Positions 1 to 7,629 of a stretch of 23,142 nt of DNA are shown in pieces. Both the position numbers and the translations under genes were made by a program. The stretch's first letter is position 1; the number at the start of each line of letters is the position of its first letter. The notes beneath the pieces were generated by a model. That model had not been told where the DNA came from, searched no databases, and was given only the letters and a program-made list of their open reading frames with translations. This stretch comes from Gammaproteobacteria bacterium. Lineage in GTDB: Bacteria; Pseudomonadota; Gammaproteobacteria; S144-34. The stretch spans positions 1 through 23,142 of the forward strand of contig WFOW01000167.1 in NCBI GenBank assembly GCA_015487895.1, written 5' to 3'.

Positions 1-81
1 CTCGAGCCCTTGGTCGCGTCCTAACTCCTCCGGCAGCAACGCCTCCACGAAATCCCGCTGCCGCTCCACATCCCGCCCCAT
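1..81 (-). CDS. Partial gene, N-terminal 27 residues; possibly a transposase
   Basis: The minus strand reads from an ATG at 81 to the window edge without a stop, giving a peptide beginning MGRDVERQRDFVEALLPEEL. A GGAGG sequence lies just upstream of the ATG at about 90-95, and an in-frame stop lies further upstream at 115-117, so 81 is a sensible start. The opening resembles, from memory, the N-termini of some IS5-type transposases, which would fit the accessory setting, but 27 residues are too few to be sure. The gene runs away from the defence operon. Most of it lies outside the window. It could equally be an unrelated cytoplasmic protein. Confidence 0.3.
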   Translation of the reverse strand, partial: MGRDVERQRDFVEALLPEELGRDQGLE

Positions 82-987
82 CCCACACGCCTCCGCCCCG
101 CCGCCACCCTCGAATCACGCCTCAACACCACAGACAAGAAGTTACGGGGAGGTCTCGCTACGGTTGACTAATCATCTAATTTGCCTCTTTTATGTTGCAT
201 GATAACTGATATATTCATTTAGCGAGCTCGAAGTATATAGTTGCAGATGATGCGGCAATGAGCACGACATCCGAAGCTGTGCCACGAGGAGAGGGATTTT
301 GATTGAATTTACGCACTCTTCTCTGATTAAGAGAGACTCCTGACACAGATGTGAGGCTGTATGACTTTGCAACTGTCCTCGGCTGCTCGAAACTACGTGA
401 ATACACACCACCGCCTTGGAGCGGACTTGAACAAATATCCATAGTTAGTCTACTTTTCTCTAAAGTTATGTCACTAAATGTCCTACGAATCCTTGGGTAT
501 TGTTTCTAATGTGCCGCTGCCACGTATTGAGACATGCATTGGCAACGTTGGCATTGTGCCAGAGCCTGCAGTGATCACGACCTGATAGGTCCGTGACCGC
601 AAGCTTTGCAAAAGATCGTCGACACGTTTTCGCCTCCAGAACATCTGGCGCCGCTGGCCGGTAAGGATGCTCCCTGGATATCCGAAGCCGGCCGGCTGTT
701 GCTGCGGCGTGACACGGGCGGCGGTGCGACCGGGCCTGCTGCGTAGTGGACCCTTTCGATCCGTCAGGATGTGGAAGCCGTGCCGGTCGCGCCGCTCCAG
801 CTCCGTTCTCTCGATCCCGACTGGGCACCGGCGGAGCCTTCGCCCCTTGGCGGCAGACCATCCTCGGCGCCGGCGGCCCCCGGCACCCCCTGCTCCTGCC
901 GCGAAACCCTTGCCCGCAGCGGCAGTCCGGCGCTAACCGGAACGGGCGACAGAAATGGGGGGTGGGATCGTGCCGGAGGGGACCGCC
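82..987. other. Intergenic region with an AT-rich stretch; no gene recognised
   Basis: About 160-590 is clearly richer in A+T than anything else in the window. The only open frames there are short minus-strand ones (up to 75 codons) with no recognisable protein. A TTGACT/TTTTAT pair with an 18-base gap sits at 164-193 and could be a sigma-70-type promoter, but it is about 800 bases from the first operon gene, so I do not assign it. From about 629 to 940 the sequence returns to high GC. One plus-strand frame there reads like protein (…PPEHLAPLAGKDAPWISEAG…) but is stopped by TAG at about 743, so it may be a remnant of an older gene. The operon promoter is probably in this region but I cannot place it. 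Confidence 0.4.
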
Positions 988-3813
988 ATGGCGGCGGAGC
1001 GTTGGGCGCCCGGCATGCTTATCGTCGCGCGCGGGCGCGAATGGATCGTCGTCGCGCGTGAAGGCGAAGCGGGAATCCTGCGCCTGCAACCGCTGGACGG
1101 CACCGAGGCGGAAGGCTGTGGGGTCCTGCCTGCTCTCGAACCGGTCCACCAGGCCAGTTTCCCGCCGCCACCGTGTGAGCGTATCGGCGACGCCCATGGC
1201 CTGCGGCTGCTGTTCGACGCCGCCCGGCTGCTGCTGCGCTCCGGTGCGGCGCCCATCCGCTCGCTCGCCCGCATCTCCGTGGTGCCGCGGCCCTACCAGT
1301 TCGTGCCGCTGCTGATGGCCCTGCGGCTCGACCCGGTGCGGCTCCTGATCGCCGACGACGTCGGCACCGGCAAGACCATCGAAGCGGCACTGACCGCGCG
1401 GGAACTCCTGGATCGCGGCATCGCACGGCGTCTGGGCGTGCTGGCACCGGCCCATCTCTGCGACCAGTGGCAGCGGGAGCTCGAGGAGAAGTTCGCCCTT
1501 CCGGCCGAACTCGTCGTGCCGTCGACCCTCGGATCCCTGGAGCGGCGCCTGCCGCGTCCCGATCTGGGCGTGTGGGCCTGGCTCGACGCCTTCGTCACCA
1601 GCATCGACTTCGTCAAGGCGCCGCGGCACCGTGAGGCCTTCCTGCGCGCGGCTCCGGATCTCGTGATCGTCGACGAGGCGCATCTGTGCGCGCGGCCCCG
1701 GGGCACCGAACGCGACCGCCCGCGTCAGCAGCGCTACGAGCTGTTGCGCGATCTCGTGACGCGCCATCCGCGGATCCACCTGCTGCTGGTCACCGCCACG
1801 CCGCATTCGGGCATCGAGGAGAGCTTCCGCTCGCTGCTCGGGTTGCTGCGTCCGGAATTCGAGGAACGACCCGACCGACGCCGTCTGCGCTACCACATCG
1901 TCCAGCGGCGGCGCCGGGACGTGGAACGCTGGATGGGCGCCGACACGCCCTTTCCCCGCCGCGAGCGCGGTGAAGCCACCTACCGGCTGACGCGCGAATA
2001 CCGCGGGCTGTTCGAGGACGTGCTCGCTTTCTGCCGGGAGCAGGTCGGACAGCCGGCCGTGCGCGACGTGCACCAGCGGGTGCGCTACTGGGGCGCCATC
2101 GCGGTGCTGCGCTGCGTGCTCTCCAGCCCGGCCGCCGCCCGTGCGGTGCTCGAACACAAGGCCGAGCGTTTCGAGCAGGCCGGGCGGCTCGACGACGAGC
2201 CGGAGGCGGTCGACGCCCGCCAGCGTCCCTTCGTCTCCGACGTGCTGGACGAGACAGGTGGCACCGACGTGGCGCCGGCTTCCGCGGTGGAGGAAGCCCG
2301 CGCCATCCTGTCCGAAAGCGCCCGTCGGCGGCTGCGCCGCTTCGCCGACCAGGCCAAGCAGCTCACGGGCTCCCGGCACGACGCGAAGCTCGCCGTGCTG
2401 GAACGGGAGCTGCGTCGACTGCTGCAGGACGGCTTCTCGCCCGTCGTCTTCTGCCGCTACATTCCTACGGCGGCCTACGTGGGCGAACACCTGCGCCGCA
2501 CCTTCCCGCGGGTGGGCGTGGAGGTGGTGACGGGCGAACTGCCCGAGGAGCGCCGGCGCGAGCTGGTGGAGGAGCTGGGACAGTGCGCGCCGCGCGTTCT
2601 GGTCGCCACCGACTGCCTGTCGGAGGGCATCAACCTACAGGAACACTTCGACGCCGTCGTCCACTACGACCTGCCGTGGAATCCCAACCGCTTGGAGCAG
2701 CGTGAGGGGCGGGTGGACCGCTTCGGCCAGCGCCGGGAGCTGGTGCGCACGCTCACCATCTACGGTGAGGACAACGAGGTCGATCTCGCGGTCCTCGAGG
2801 TGCTGGTGCGTAGGGCCTGGCGCATCCGCGAGAGCCTCGGCATCACCGTCCCGATCCCGGCGGGCGCCGAGGAGATCCTCGAGGCGGTGATCGAGGAGGT
2901 GCTGCTCGCCCGCCGGCAGATGGAACTGCCGCTGGTGCAGAGCGATGCACGCGTCGGCGAGCTGCTCGAGCAGTGGGACGAGGCGGCGGAGCGCGAGCGG
3001 GAGCTGCGCTCCTACTATGCGCAGGAGGGGATCCCGCCCGAGGAAGTGCAGCGTGAACTCGAGGCGACGGACGACGTGCTGGGCGACTCGGAGGCCGTCG
3101 CCCGCTTCCTGCGCGAGTTCGCGGCACGCGAGCAGGGGCGCTTCGAGCCGTTGCGGGACGGCGTGTACCTGTTCCATCCGGGCGACGCCAAAGACGAGCT
3201 CCGCGGGGTGATCGACGCCGAACCTCCCTGGGAGGTGGTCTTCGACCGCCTCGCCGATCCCGACGCGCTGTACCTCGGCCGCACGCATCCGCTGGTGGAG
3301 ACGGCAGCGCGCCGGGTGGTGGGACGGGCACTGAGCCCCGAGCCGCCACCCTTCCTCGCCCGCCTTGGCTGCATGCGCACGGACGCGGTGGGGCGCGTGA
3401 TCGCGCTCGTCCTGCTGCGGCTGCGCTACCGCTTCGTCGAGCGCGAGCGCGAACTCTTCGCCGAAGAAGTGCTCCCCGTCGCAGTCCTGCGCGAGCAGGG
3501 GCGCCCCTTCGTGCCCGAAGATGCCGTGGACCTGGGCCGCCGGCTCGCCACCTCGGCCGAGCCGCGCCGGCCCGATCCGCTGCCGGAAGAGCGAAGACGG
3601 TGGGTCGAGGGCATGCTCGACCTGCTCGGCGTCGGCGAGCTGGAACGCCGACGCTGGTGGGAACCGGTGGTGGAGCGGCGCCGCCGCGAGCTGGAGGAGG
3701 CGCACCGGCGCATCCGGCGGATCACCCGCGAGGGTGCGCTTCGCGTCCACCCCCACACGCCCCCCGATCTCCTCGCGCTCGTCGTGCTGCTGCCGACGGG
3801 AGGCCGGTCGTGA
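988..3813 (+). CDS. drmD: DrmD-like SNF2-family helicase (DISARM)
   Basis: Superfamily 2 ATPase of the SNF2 type, about 941 residues. It is expected to translocate on double-stranded DNA as part of a DISARM-type phage-defence complex in the cytoplasm. Visible motifs are Walker A GTGKT at residues 126-130, DEAH at 229-232, motif III TATPHSG at about 269-275, and the C-terminal helicase half with SEGINLQ and REGRVDRFGQ (from about 572). The opening (APGMLIVARGREWIVV…LRLDPVRLLIADDVG) matches my memory of DrmD. I chose ATG 988 because GGAGGGG lies 7-13 bases upstream; ATG 955 and GTG 970 are in frame but lack a good site. The stop overlaps the next start (GTGA at 3810-3813), which indicates translational coupling with the methylase. 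The Arg/Glu-rich C-terminal third has no motif I can name. No frameshift or missing key residue is seen. Confidence 0.85.
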   Translation: MAAERWAPGMLIVARGREWIVVAREGEAGILRLQPLDGTEAEGCGVLPALEPVHQASFPPPPCERIGDAHGLRLLFDAARLLLRSGAAPIRSLARISVVPRPYQFVPLLMALRLDPVRLLIADDVGTGKTIEAALTARELLDRGIARRLGVLAPAHLCDQWQRELEEKFALPAELVVPSTLGSLERRLPRPDLGVWAWLDAFVTSIDFVKAPRHREAFLRAAPDLVIVDEAHLCARPRGTERDRPRQQRYELLRDLVTRHPRIHLLLVTATPHSGIEESFRSLLGLLRPEFEERPDRRRLRYHIVQRRRRDVERWMGADTPFPRRERGEATYRLTREYRGLFEDVLAFCREQVGQPAVRDVHQRVRYWGAIAVLRCVLSSPAAARAVLEHKAERFEQAGRLDDEPEAVDARQRPFVSDVLDETGGTDVAPASAVEEARAILSESARRRLRRFADQAKQLTGSRHDAKLAVLERELRRLLQDGFSPVVFCRYIPTAAYVGEHLRRTFPRVGVEVVTGELPEERRRELVEELGQCAPRVLVATDCLSEGINLQEHFDAVVHYDLPWNPNRLEQREGRVDRFGQRRELVRTLTIYGEDNEVDLAVLEVLVRRAWRIRESLGITVPIPAGAEEILEAVIEEVLLARRQMELPLVQSDARVGELLEQWDEAAERERELRSYYAQEGIPPEEVQRELEATDDVLGDSEAVARFLREFAAREQGRFEPLRDGVYLFHPGDAKDELRGVIDAEPPWEVVFDRLADPDALYLGRTHPLVETAARRVVGRALSPEPPPFLARLGCMRTDAVGRVIALVLLRLRYRFVERERELFAEEVLPVAVLREQGRPFVPEDAVDLGRRLATSAEPRRPDPLPEERRRWVEGMLDLLGVGELERRRWWEPVVERRRRELEEAHRRIRRITREGALRVHPHTPPDLLALVVLLPTGGRS

Positions 3814-6800
3814 CCACGACGCTCGTGATCGAAGGCGGCCTGCTCGGCCTCGAACTGGTCGAGCGGCTGCGCGAAAGCCCAGAGGAGGTGCCGGGCCAGA
3901 AACCCGCCGATTTCGGCCTGTCGCCAACGGCACGGCTGGGCGACGAGATCCAGGACGCCTTCTCTGCCTGCGCGGCCCAGTGGCGCGGCTTCACCCGCCG
4001 CCTTTCCGGCCACGCGGAGGGAAGCCTCACGAGCCTCACGCGCGAGCAGTGGGTGCTGCCGCTGCTGCAGGTGCTCGGCTTCCACCCGAGCGCCCGCCGC
4101 CGGGCCTTCGAGGTGGGCGGGCGCACCTACGCCATCTCCCACGTCGAGGGCGACAACGCCGTTCCCGTCCACATCGCCGCCTTCGATCAGGAACTACACC
4201 GGCGCGGCCGCGAGCGGCTCTCGCCCCACGCGCTGGTGCAGGAATACCTTAACGTTTCGGATGCCCTCTGGGGCATCGTCACCAACGGGCGCCGGCTCCG
4301 GATCCTGCGCGATACCACTCGCGTCTCGCGGGCCGTCTACGTGGAGTTCCACCTCGAGGCGATCTTCGAGCAGGAGCTCTATCCCGACTTCGCCCTCCTC
4401 TTCCGCATCGCGCACCGCACGCGCTTTCCCCGCGATCTCTCCACCGCCCACGAATGCTGGCTGGAACGCCGCCACCAGGAAGCCCTCGAGGAGGGCGGCC
4501 GGGTGCGCGAGCGCCTGCGCGAAGGTGTCGAGACGGCACTCCAGATCCTCGGCAGCGGCTTTCTCGAACATCCGCAGAGTGAGGACCTGCGCAAAGCCTT
4601 CGCGAACGGGACGCTCGATCCCACCCGCTGCTGGCGCGAGCTGCTGGCACTGGTCTACCGCCTGCTGTTCCTGATGACGGCCGAGGAGCGACGCCTGCTC
4701 GGCCTGCCCGATATGGATCCGCAGCGCGCACGGCTTCGCGTGTACGAGCGCTGGTACGCGGTGGAACGGCTGCGGCAGCGCGCCGAAGCCCGCCGTGGCC
4801 CCGATCCGCACGCCGATCTCTGGCGCGGCCTGTGCGTGCTCTTCGATGCGCTGAACGACCCGCAGCGGGCCCGCGCACTGGGGCTCGCCGCCCTCGACGG
4901 CGATCTCTTCCACCCCGAGACCTGCCGGCACCTGACCAGCGCCGCCATCCGCAACGACGGGCTGCTCGAGGCCATCTTCCACCTCTCCACCTTCGAGGAA
5001 CGCGAGGGCCGGCGCCGCACCGGCACGCGACGGCGCGTGCGCTTCGCCGGCCTCGACGTGGAGGAACTCGGCAGCGTCTACGAGTCCCTCCTCGACTACC
5101 ACCCCGTCGTGGACCTCGACAGGCGCTGCTTCCGCCTCGTCGCCGGCAGCCAGCGCAAGCAGACCGGCAGCTACTACACGCCGGACGAGCTGGTGCAGGA
5201 ACTGATCCGCTCGGCGCTGGATCCGGTGGTGGAAGAGCGCCTCGAAGAGGCGCGGCGAGCGGCAGGCGGCGAATGGCGGGTGGCGCGCGAGCGGCTCCTG
5301 TCCTGGGGCGTGCGGGAGCCCGAAGCCCTCGTCGCGCGGCCCGACGACAAGGACGGGATGGCCGGAGGCGAGCGGGCGTGGCGCGAAACACCATTCGCCA
5401 TTCGCCATTCCCTATTCGCCGAACACGCCCTTCTCTCGCTGCGCATCCTCGATCCCGCCGCCGGCTCGGGGCACTTCCTGCTCGCCGCCATGCGGCGGCT
5501 CGGACGCCGGCTCGCCGAGATCCGCACCGGCGAGGCGGAGCCCGATCCGGCCGAACGGCGCCGCGCCGAGCGCGACGTGCTGCGCCGCTGCCTCTTCGCC
5601 GTGGACCGGAACCCCTTCGCCGTCGACCTCTGCAAGGTGGCGCTGTGGATCGAGGGGCAGGTGCCGGGCGAGCCGCTCTCCTTCCTCGATCACCGCATCC
5701 GCCGCGGCGACAGCCTGATCGGCGTCTTCGACCTCCACGTGCTGGAGGAGGGCATCCCCGACGGGGCCTACAAGGCACTCACTGGCGACGAGGAGGAGAC
5801 CGCCAAGGCGCTGAAGAAACAAAATCGCGACGAGCGGGAGGGCATGCCGCTTTTCCAGCTCGACGCCGCGCGGGTGCTGGCCGGACTCGCGCGGCGGCTG
5901 GAAGAGATCGCGGCCATGCCCGAGGACACGGTCGAGGCGGTGCGCGCGAAGAAGGAGGCCTTCGACGCCTTCCGCCAGAGCGACGAATTCGGGCGGCTGA
6001 AGCTCGCCTGCGATCTCTGGTGTGCCGCCTTCTTCGCGCCGAAGACGAAGGCCACGAAGCGAAGGGTCCCCACCACCCGCGATGTCTGGGAAGCGCTGCA
6101 GGAGCCGGAGCACGTGCGCGGCGATGTGCGGGGCCTCGCCGAGGAGCTCGCGCACGAGATCGGCTTCTTCCACTGGCCGCTGGAATTTCCCGAGGCGATG
6201 GCGGCCGGCGGCTTCGACGTGGTCCTCGGCAATCCCCCGTGGGAGCAGATTCAGTTCGACGAGCAGGAGTTCTTCCGGGAACGGAGACCCGACATCGCGG
6301 CTCTCGAGGGAGAGCGTCGAAAACAGGCGATCGCCCAACTGAGGGAGGAAGATTCCGACCTCTGGAAAGCTTACGTTTCAGCGCACAGAAAGACGGAGGC
6401 CATAGCTACCTTCGTGAAAACAAGCAAGCGCTTCCCGCTCTCGGCACGTGGCAAGCTCAATCTATACGGCCTCTTTGCTGAGCTGGCCGAGCGGCTCCAC
6501 CGCGAGGACGGACGCGCCGGGCTCGTCGTGCCCACCGGCATCGCCACCGATAAGTCCACCAGTGCCTTCTTCGCGCGGCTGCTCGGGGAGCGCCGCCTCG
6601 CCGCGCTGTTCGATTTCGAGAACCGGGAGGGGCTCTTTCCAGCCGTCGACAGTCGCCAGAAGTTCTGCCTGCTGGTGCTCGCGCGCGACGTGCCGCAGGC
6701 GGAATTCGCATTCTTCCTCACCCGCACCGAACACCTGCGTGATCCCCGCCGGCGGTTCACCCTCTCGCCCGAGGACACCGCCCGCATCAACCCCAACACG

Positions 6801-6896
6801 AAGACGGCCCCCATCTTTCGCACCCGCGCCGATGCGGAGCTGACCTGGGCCATCTACGCCCGCGTGCCGGTGCTGGTGCGCGAGGGCGGTGGTTGA
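3810..6896 (+). CDS. drmMI: DrmMI-like Eco57I-type adenine methylase, N-terminal part
   Basis: N6-adenine DNA methyltransferase of the Eco57I/class 1 DISARM type, expected to protect host DNA using S-adenosylmethionine. This piece is 1028 residues. It holds a long N-terminal region, the conserved QTGSYYTP segment (about residue 451), motif I DPAAGSGHF (from 548, AdoMet binding) and catalytic motif IV NPPW (from 808). It begins at GTG 3810, overlapping the drmD stop by four bases. It ends abruptly with VPVLVREGGG and a stop. In relatives as I recall them, this point runs straight on into a segment like NPWGVSFRQGLF, which here lies 730 bases downstream, beyond a vapBC cassette. Residues between about 485 and 537 come from an in-frame repeat element just before motif I. 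Catalytic motifs are intact, but the target-recognition part is on the separate downstream fragment, so activity depends on the two halves associating. It could be a pseudogene. Confidence 0.85.
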   Translation: MTTTLVIEGGLLGLELVERLRESPEEVPGQKPADFGLSPTARLGDEIQDAFSACAAQWRGFTRRLSGHAEGSLTSLTREQWVLPLLQVLGFHPSARRRAFEVGGRTYAISHVEGDNAVPVHIAAFDQELHRRGRERLSPHALVQEYLNVSDALWGIVTNGRRLRILRDTTRVSRAVYVEFHLEAIFEQELYPDFALLFRIAHRTRFPRDLSTAHECWLERRHQEALEEGGRVRERLREGVETALQILGSGFLEHPQSEDLRKAFANGTLDPTRCWRELLALVYRLLFLMTAEERRLLGLPDMDPQRARLRVYERWYAVERLRQRAEARRGPDPHADLWRGLCVLFDALNDPQRARALGLAALDGDLFHPETCRHLTSAAIRNDGLLEAIFHLSTFEEREGRRRTGTRRRVRFAGLDVEELGSVYESLLDYHPVVDLDRRCFRLVAGSQRKQTGSYYTPDELVQELIRSALDPVVEERLEEARRAAGGEWRVARERLLSWGVREPEALVARPDDKDGMAGGERAWRETPFAIRHSLFAEHALLSLRILDPAAGSGHFLLAAMRRLGRRLAEIRTGEAEPDPAERRRAERDVLRRCLFAVDRNPFAVDLCKVALWIEGQVPGEPLSFLDHRIRRGDSLIGVFDLHVLEEGIPDGAYKALTGDEEETAKALKKQNRDEREGMPLFQLDAARVLAGLARRLEEIAAMPEDTVEAVRAKKEAFDAFRQSDEFGRLKLACDLWCAAFFAPKTKATKRRVPTTRDVWEALQEPEHVRGDVRGLAEELAHEIGFFHWPLEFPEAMAAGGFDVVLGNPPWEQIQFDEQEFFRERRPDIAALEGERRKQAIAQLREEDSDLWKAYVSAHRKTEAIATFVKTSKRFPLSARGKLNLYGLFAELAERLHREDGRAGLVVPTGIATDKSTSAFFARLLGERRLAALFDFENREGLFPAVDSRQKFCLLVLARDVPQAEFAFFLTRTEHLRDPRRRFTLSPEDTARINPNTKTAPIFRTRADAELTWAIYARVPVLVREGGG
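5267..5420. repeat. In-frame palindromic repeat element inside the methylase (copy 1)
   Basis: The left arm at 5267-5285 reads GGCGAATGGCGGGTGGCG. The right arm at 5391-5420 carries repeated CCATTCGC units (CCATTCGCCATTCGCC…CTATTCGCC), the reverse complement of the left-arm unit. The arms enclose about 105 bases. The reading frame stays open across it, encoding GEWRVARERL at the left and TPFAIRHSLFAEH at the right. These residues do not look like methylase sequence and sit immediately before motif I. The unit matches that of the second element at 8376-8570. Confidence 0.6.
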
Positions 6897-6950
6897 TCCG
6901 GGCGCCACCGGCGGGCATGTCCACATCGTGACGTGCAAAGGAGACGGACC

Positions 6951-7181
6951 GTGAAGGGAGGCCTGCGACTCGACGCCGAACACGCCGTCCGGCTGCGCCG
7001 CATCGCCCGGCGGATGGGGACCACCCACAGGCGGGCGCTCGCCCTCGCGATCGACCTGCTAGATCGGGCGCTGCGCACGCGCCCGCCCCGGCGCCAGCGG
7101 CTGCCCGAGCCGCTCGATCTCGGTCCGTGGACCGACCCGGAGATGCGGCGCGAGGCGCTCTACGGTGAGGCCGGACGCTGA
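6951..7181 (+). CDS. vapB: VapB-like antitoxin (ribbon-helix-helix type)
   Basis: Small basic protein of 76 residues, probably the antitoxin of the adjoining PIN toxin. It would bind the toxin to block its RNase activity and autoregulate the pair. The N-terminus (KGGLRLDAEHAVRLRRIARRMGTTHRRALALAIDLLDRAL) has the strand-helix-helix look of ribbon-helix-helix DNA-binding antitoxins. The C-terminal tail (LPEPLDLGPWTDPEMRREALYG) would be the toxin-binding part. The start is GTG 6951, chosen for the AAAGGAGA site 6-13 bases upstream. The vapC start lies inside its last codons (17-base overlap), as is usual for such pairs. It begins 54 bases after the methylase N-terminal stop, and any cassette promoter or operator would have to lie in those 54 bases. 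I see only weak dyad symmetry there. Confidence 0.65.
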   Translation: MKGGLRLDAEHAVRLRRIARRMGTTHRRALALAIDLLDRALRTRPPRRQRLPEPLDLGPWTDPEMRREALYGEAGR

Positions 7182-7629
7182 GCAGCTGTTCCTCGACACC
7201 AACGTCCTCGTCTACGCCACGGTGACCAGCGCGCCTTGGCACGCGCACACGCGGGCGGTGCTCGCCCGTCTGCTGCGCGAGGGGTGCGCCTTCGTCGTGA
7301 GCACGCAGATCCTGCGCGAATTCGTGGTGGTGCTCTCGCGCCCCCAGGCCTTTGCCGAACCCGCGCCCGTGGCCTCTGTCCTGGAGCGCGCGGAGCAGTG
7401 GCGGTCGTGCTGCACCGTCCTCGGCGAGACCCCCGCCACCTTCGAGCGGCTGTGCAGATTGCTCCGTCGGTATCCGGTGGCCGGAAAGCGGGTGCACGAC
7501 GCCAATGTCGTCGCCTGCATGCTGGAAGCGGGAGTCCGGCACCTGCTCACCTGCAACACCGCCGATTTCGAGACCTTCGGGGAGGAGATCTCGTGCCTCG
7601 ATCCGCGCGCGTTGCCGGCACTGCCGTGA
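7165..7629 (+). CDS. vapC: VapC-like PIN-domain toxin
   Basis: PIN-domain ribonuclease of 154 residues. Family members cleave RNA (often tRNA or rRNA) with a metal-dependent acidic site. The expected acidic residues are all visible: D11 in FLDTNVLVYA, E52 in ILREF, D112 in KRVHDANVVA and D134 in CNTADFETF. The length is normal for the family, so the toxin looks intact. GTG 7165 is the start because it gives the usual short lead before the first strand and overlaps vapB by 17 bases. Its stop codon (7627-7629) overlaps a GTG that opens the methylase C-terminal frame. The gene lies entirely within the interrupted methylase and reads in the same direction. Confidence 0.85.
   Translation: MRPDAEQLFLDTNVLVYATVTSAPWHAHTRAVLARLLREGCAFVVSTQILREFVVVLSRPQAFAEPAPVASVLERAEQWRSCCTVLGETPATFERLCRLLRRYPVAGKRVHDANVVACMLEAGVRHLLTCNTADFETFGEEISCLDPRALPALP

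Noticed and set aside
164..193. Sigma-70-like promoter (TTGACT, 18-base gap, TTTTAT)
   Set aside because: It lies in AT-rich DNA where such matches arise by chance, and no gene starts within 700 bases downstream on that strand.
466..2490. Long minus-strand open frame of 674 codons
   Set aside because: It lies opposite the SNF2 helicase, whose motifs are unmistakable. The antisense product has no domain and is rich in the His/Gln/Gly expected of a shadow frame.
4832..6481. Plus-strand open frame of 549 codons
   Set aside because: It is an Arg/Pro/Ala-rich shadow of the methylase, which carries motif I and NPPW in the other frame.
7236..7625. Upstream extension of the methylase C-terminal frame
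   Set aside because: The frame is open but overlaps vapC out of frame and is low-complexity; recognisable methylase sequence begins only at about 7641.
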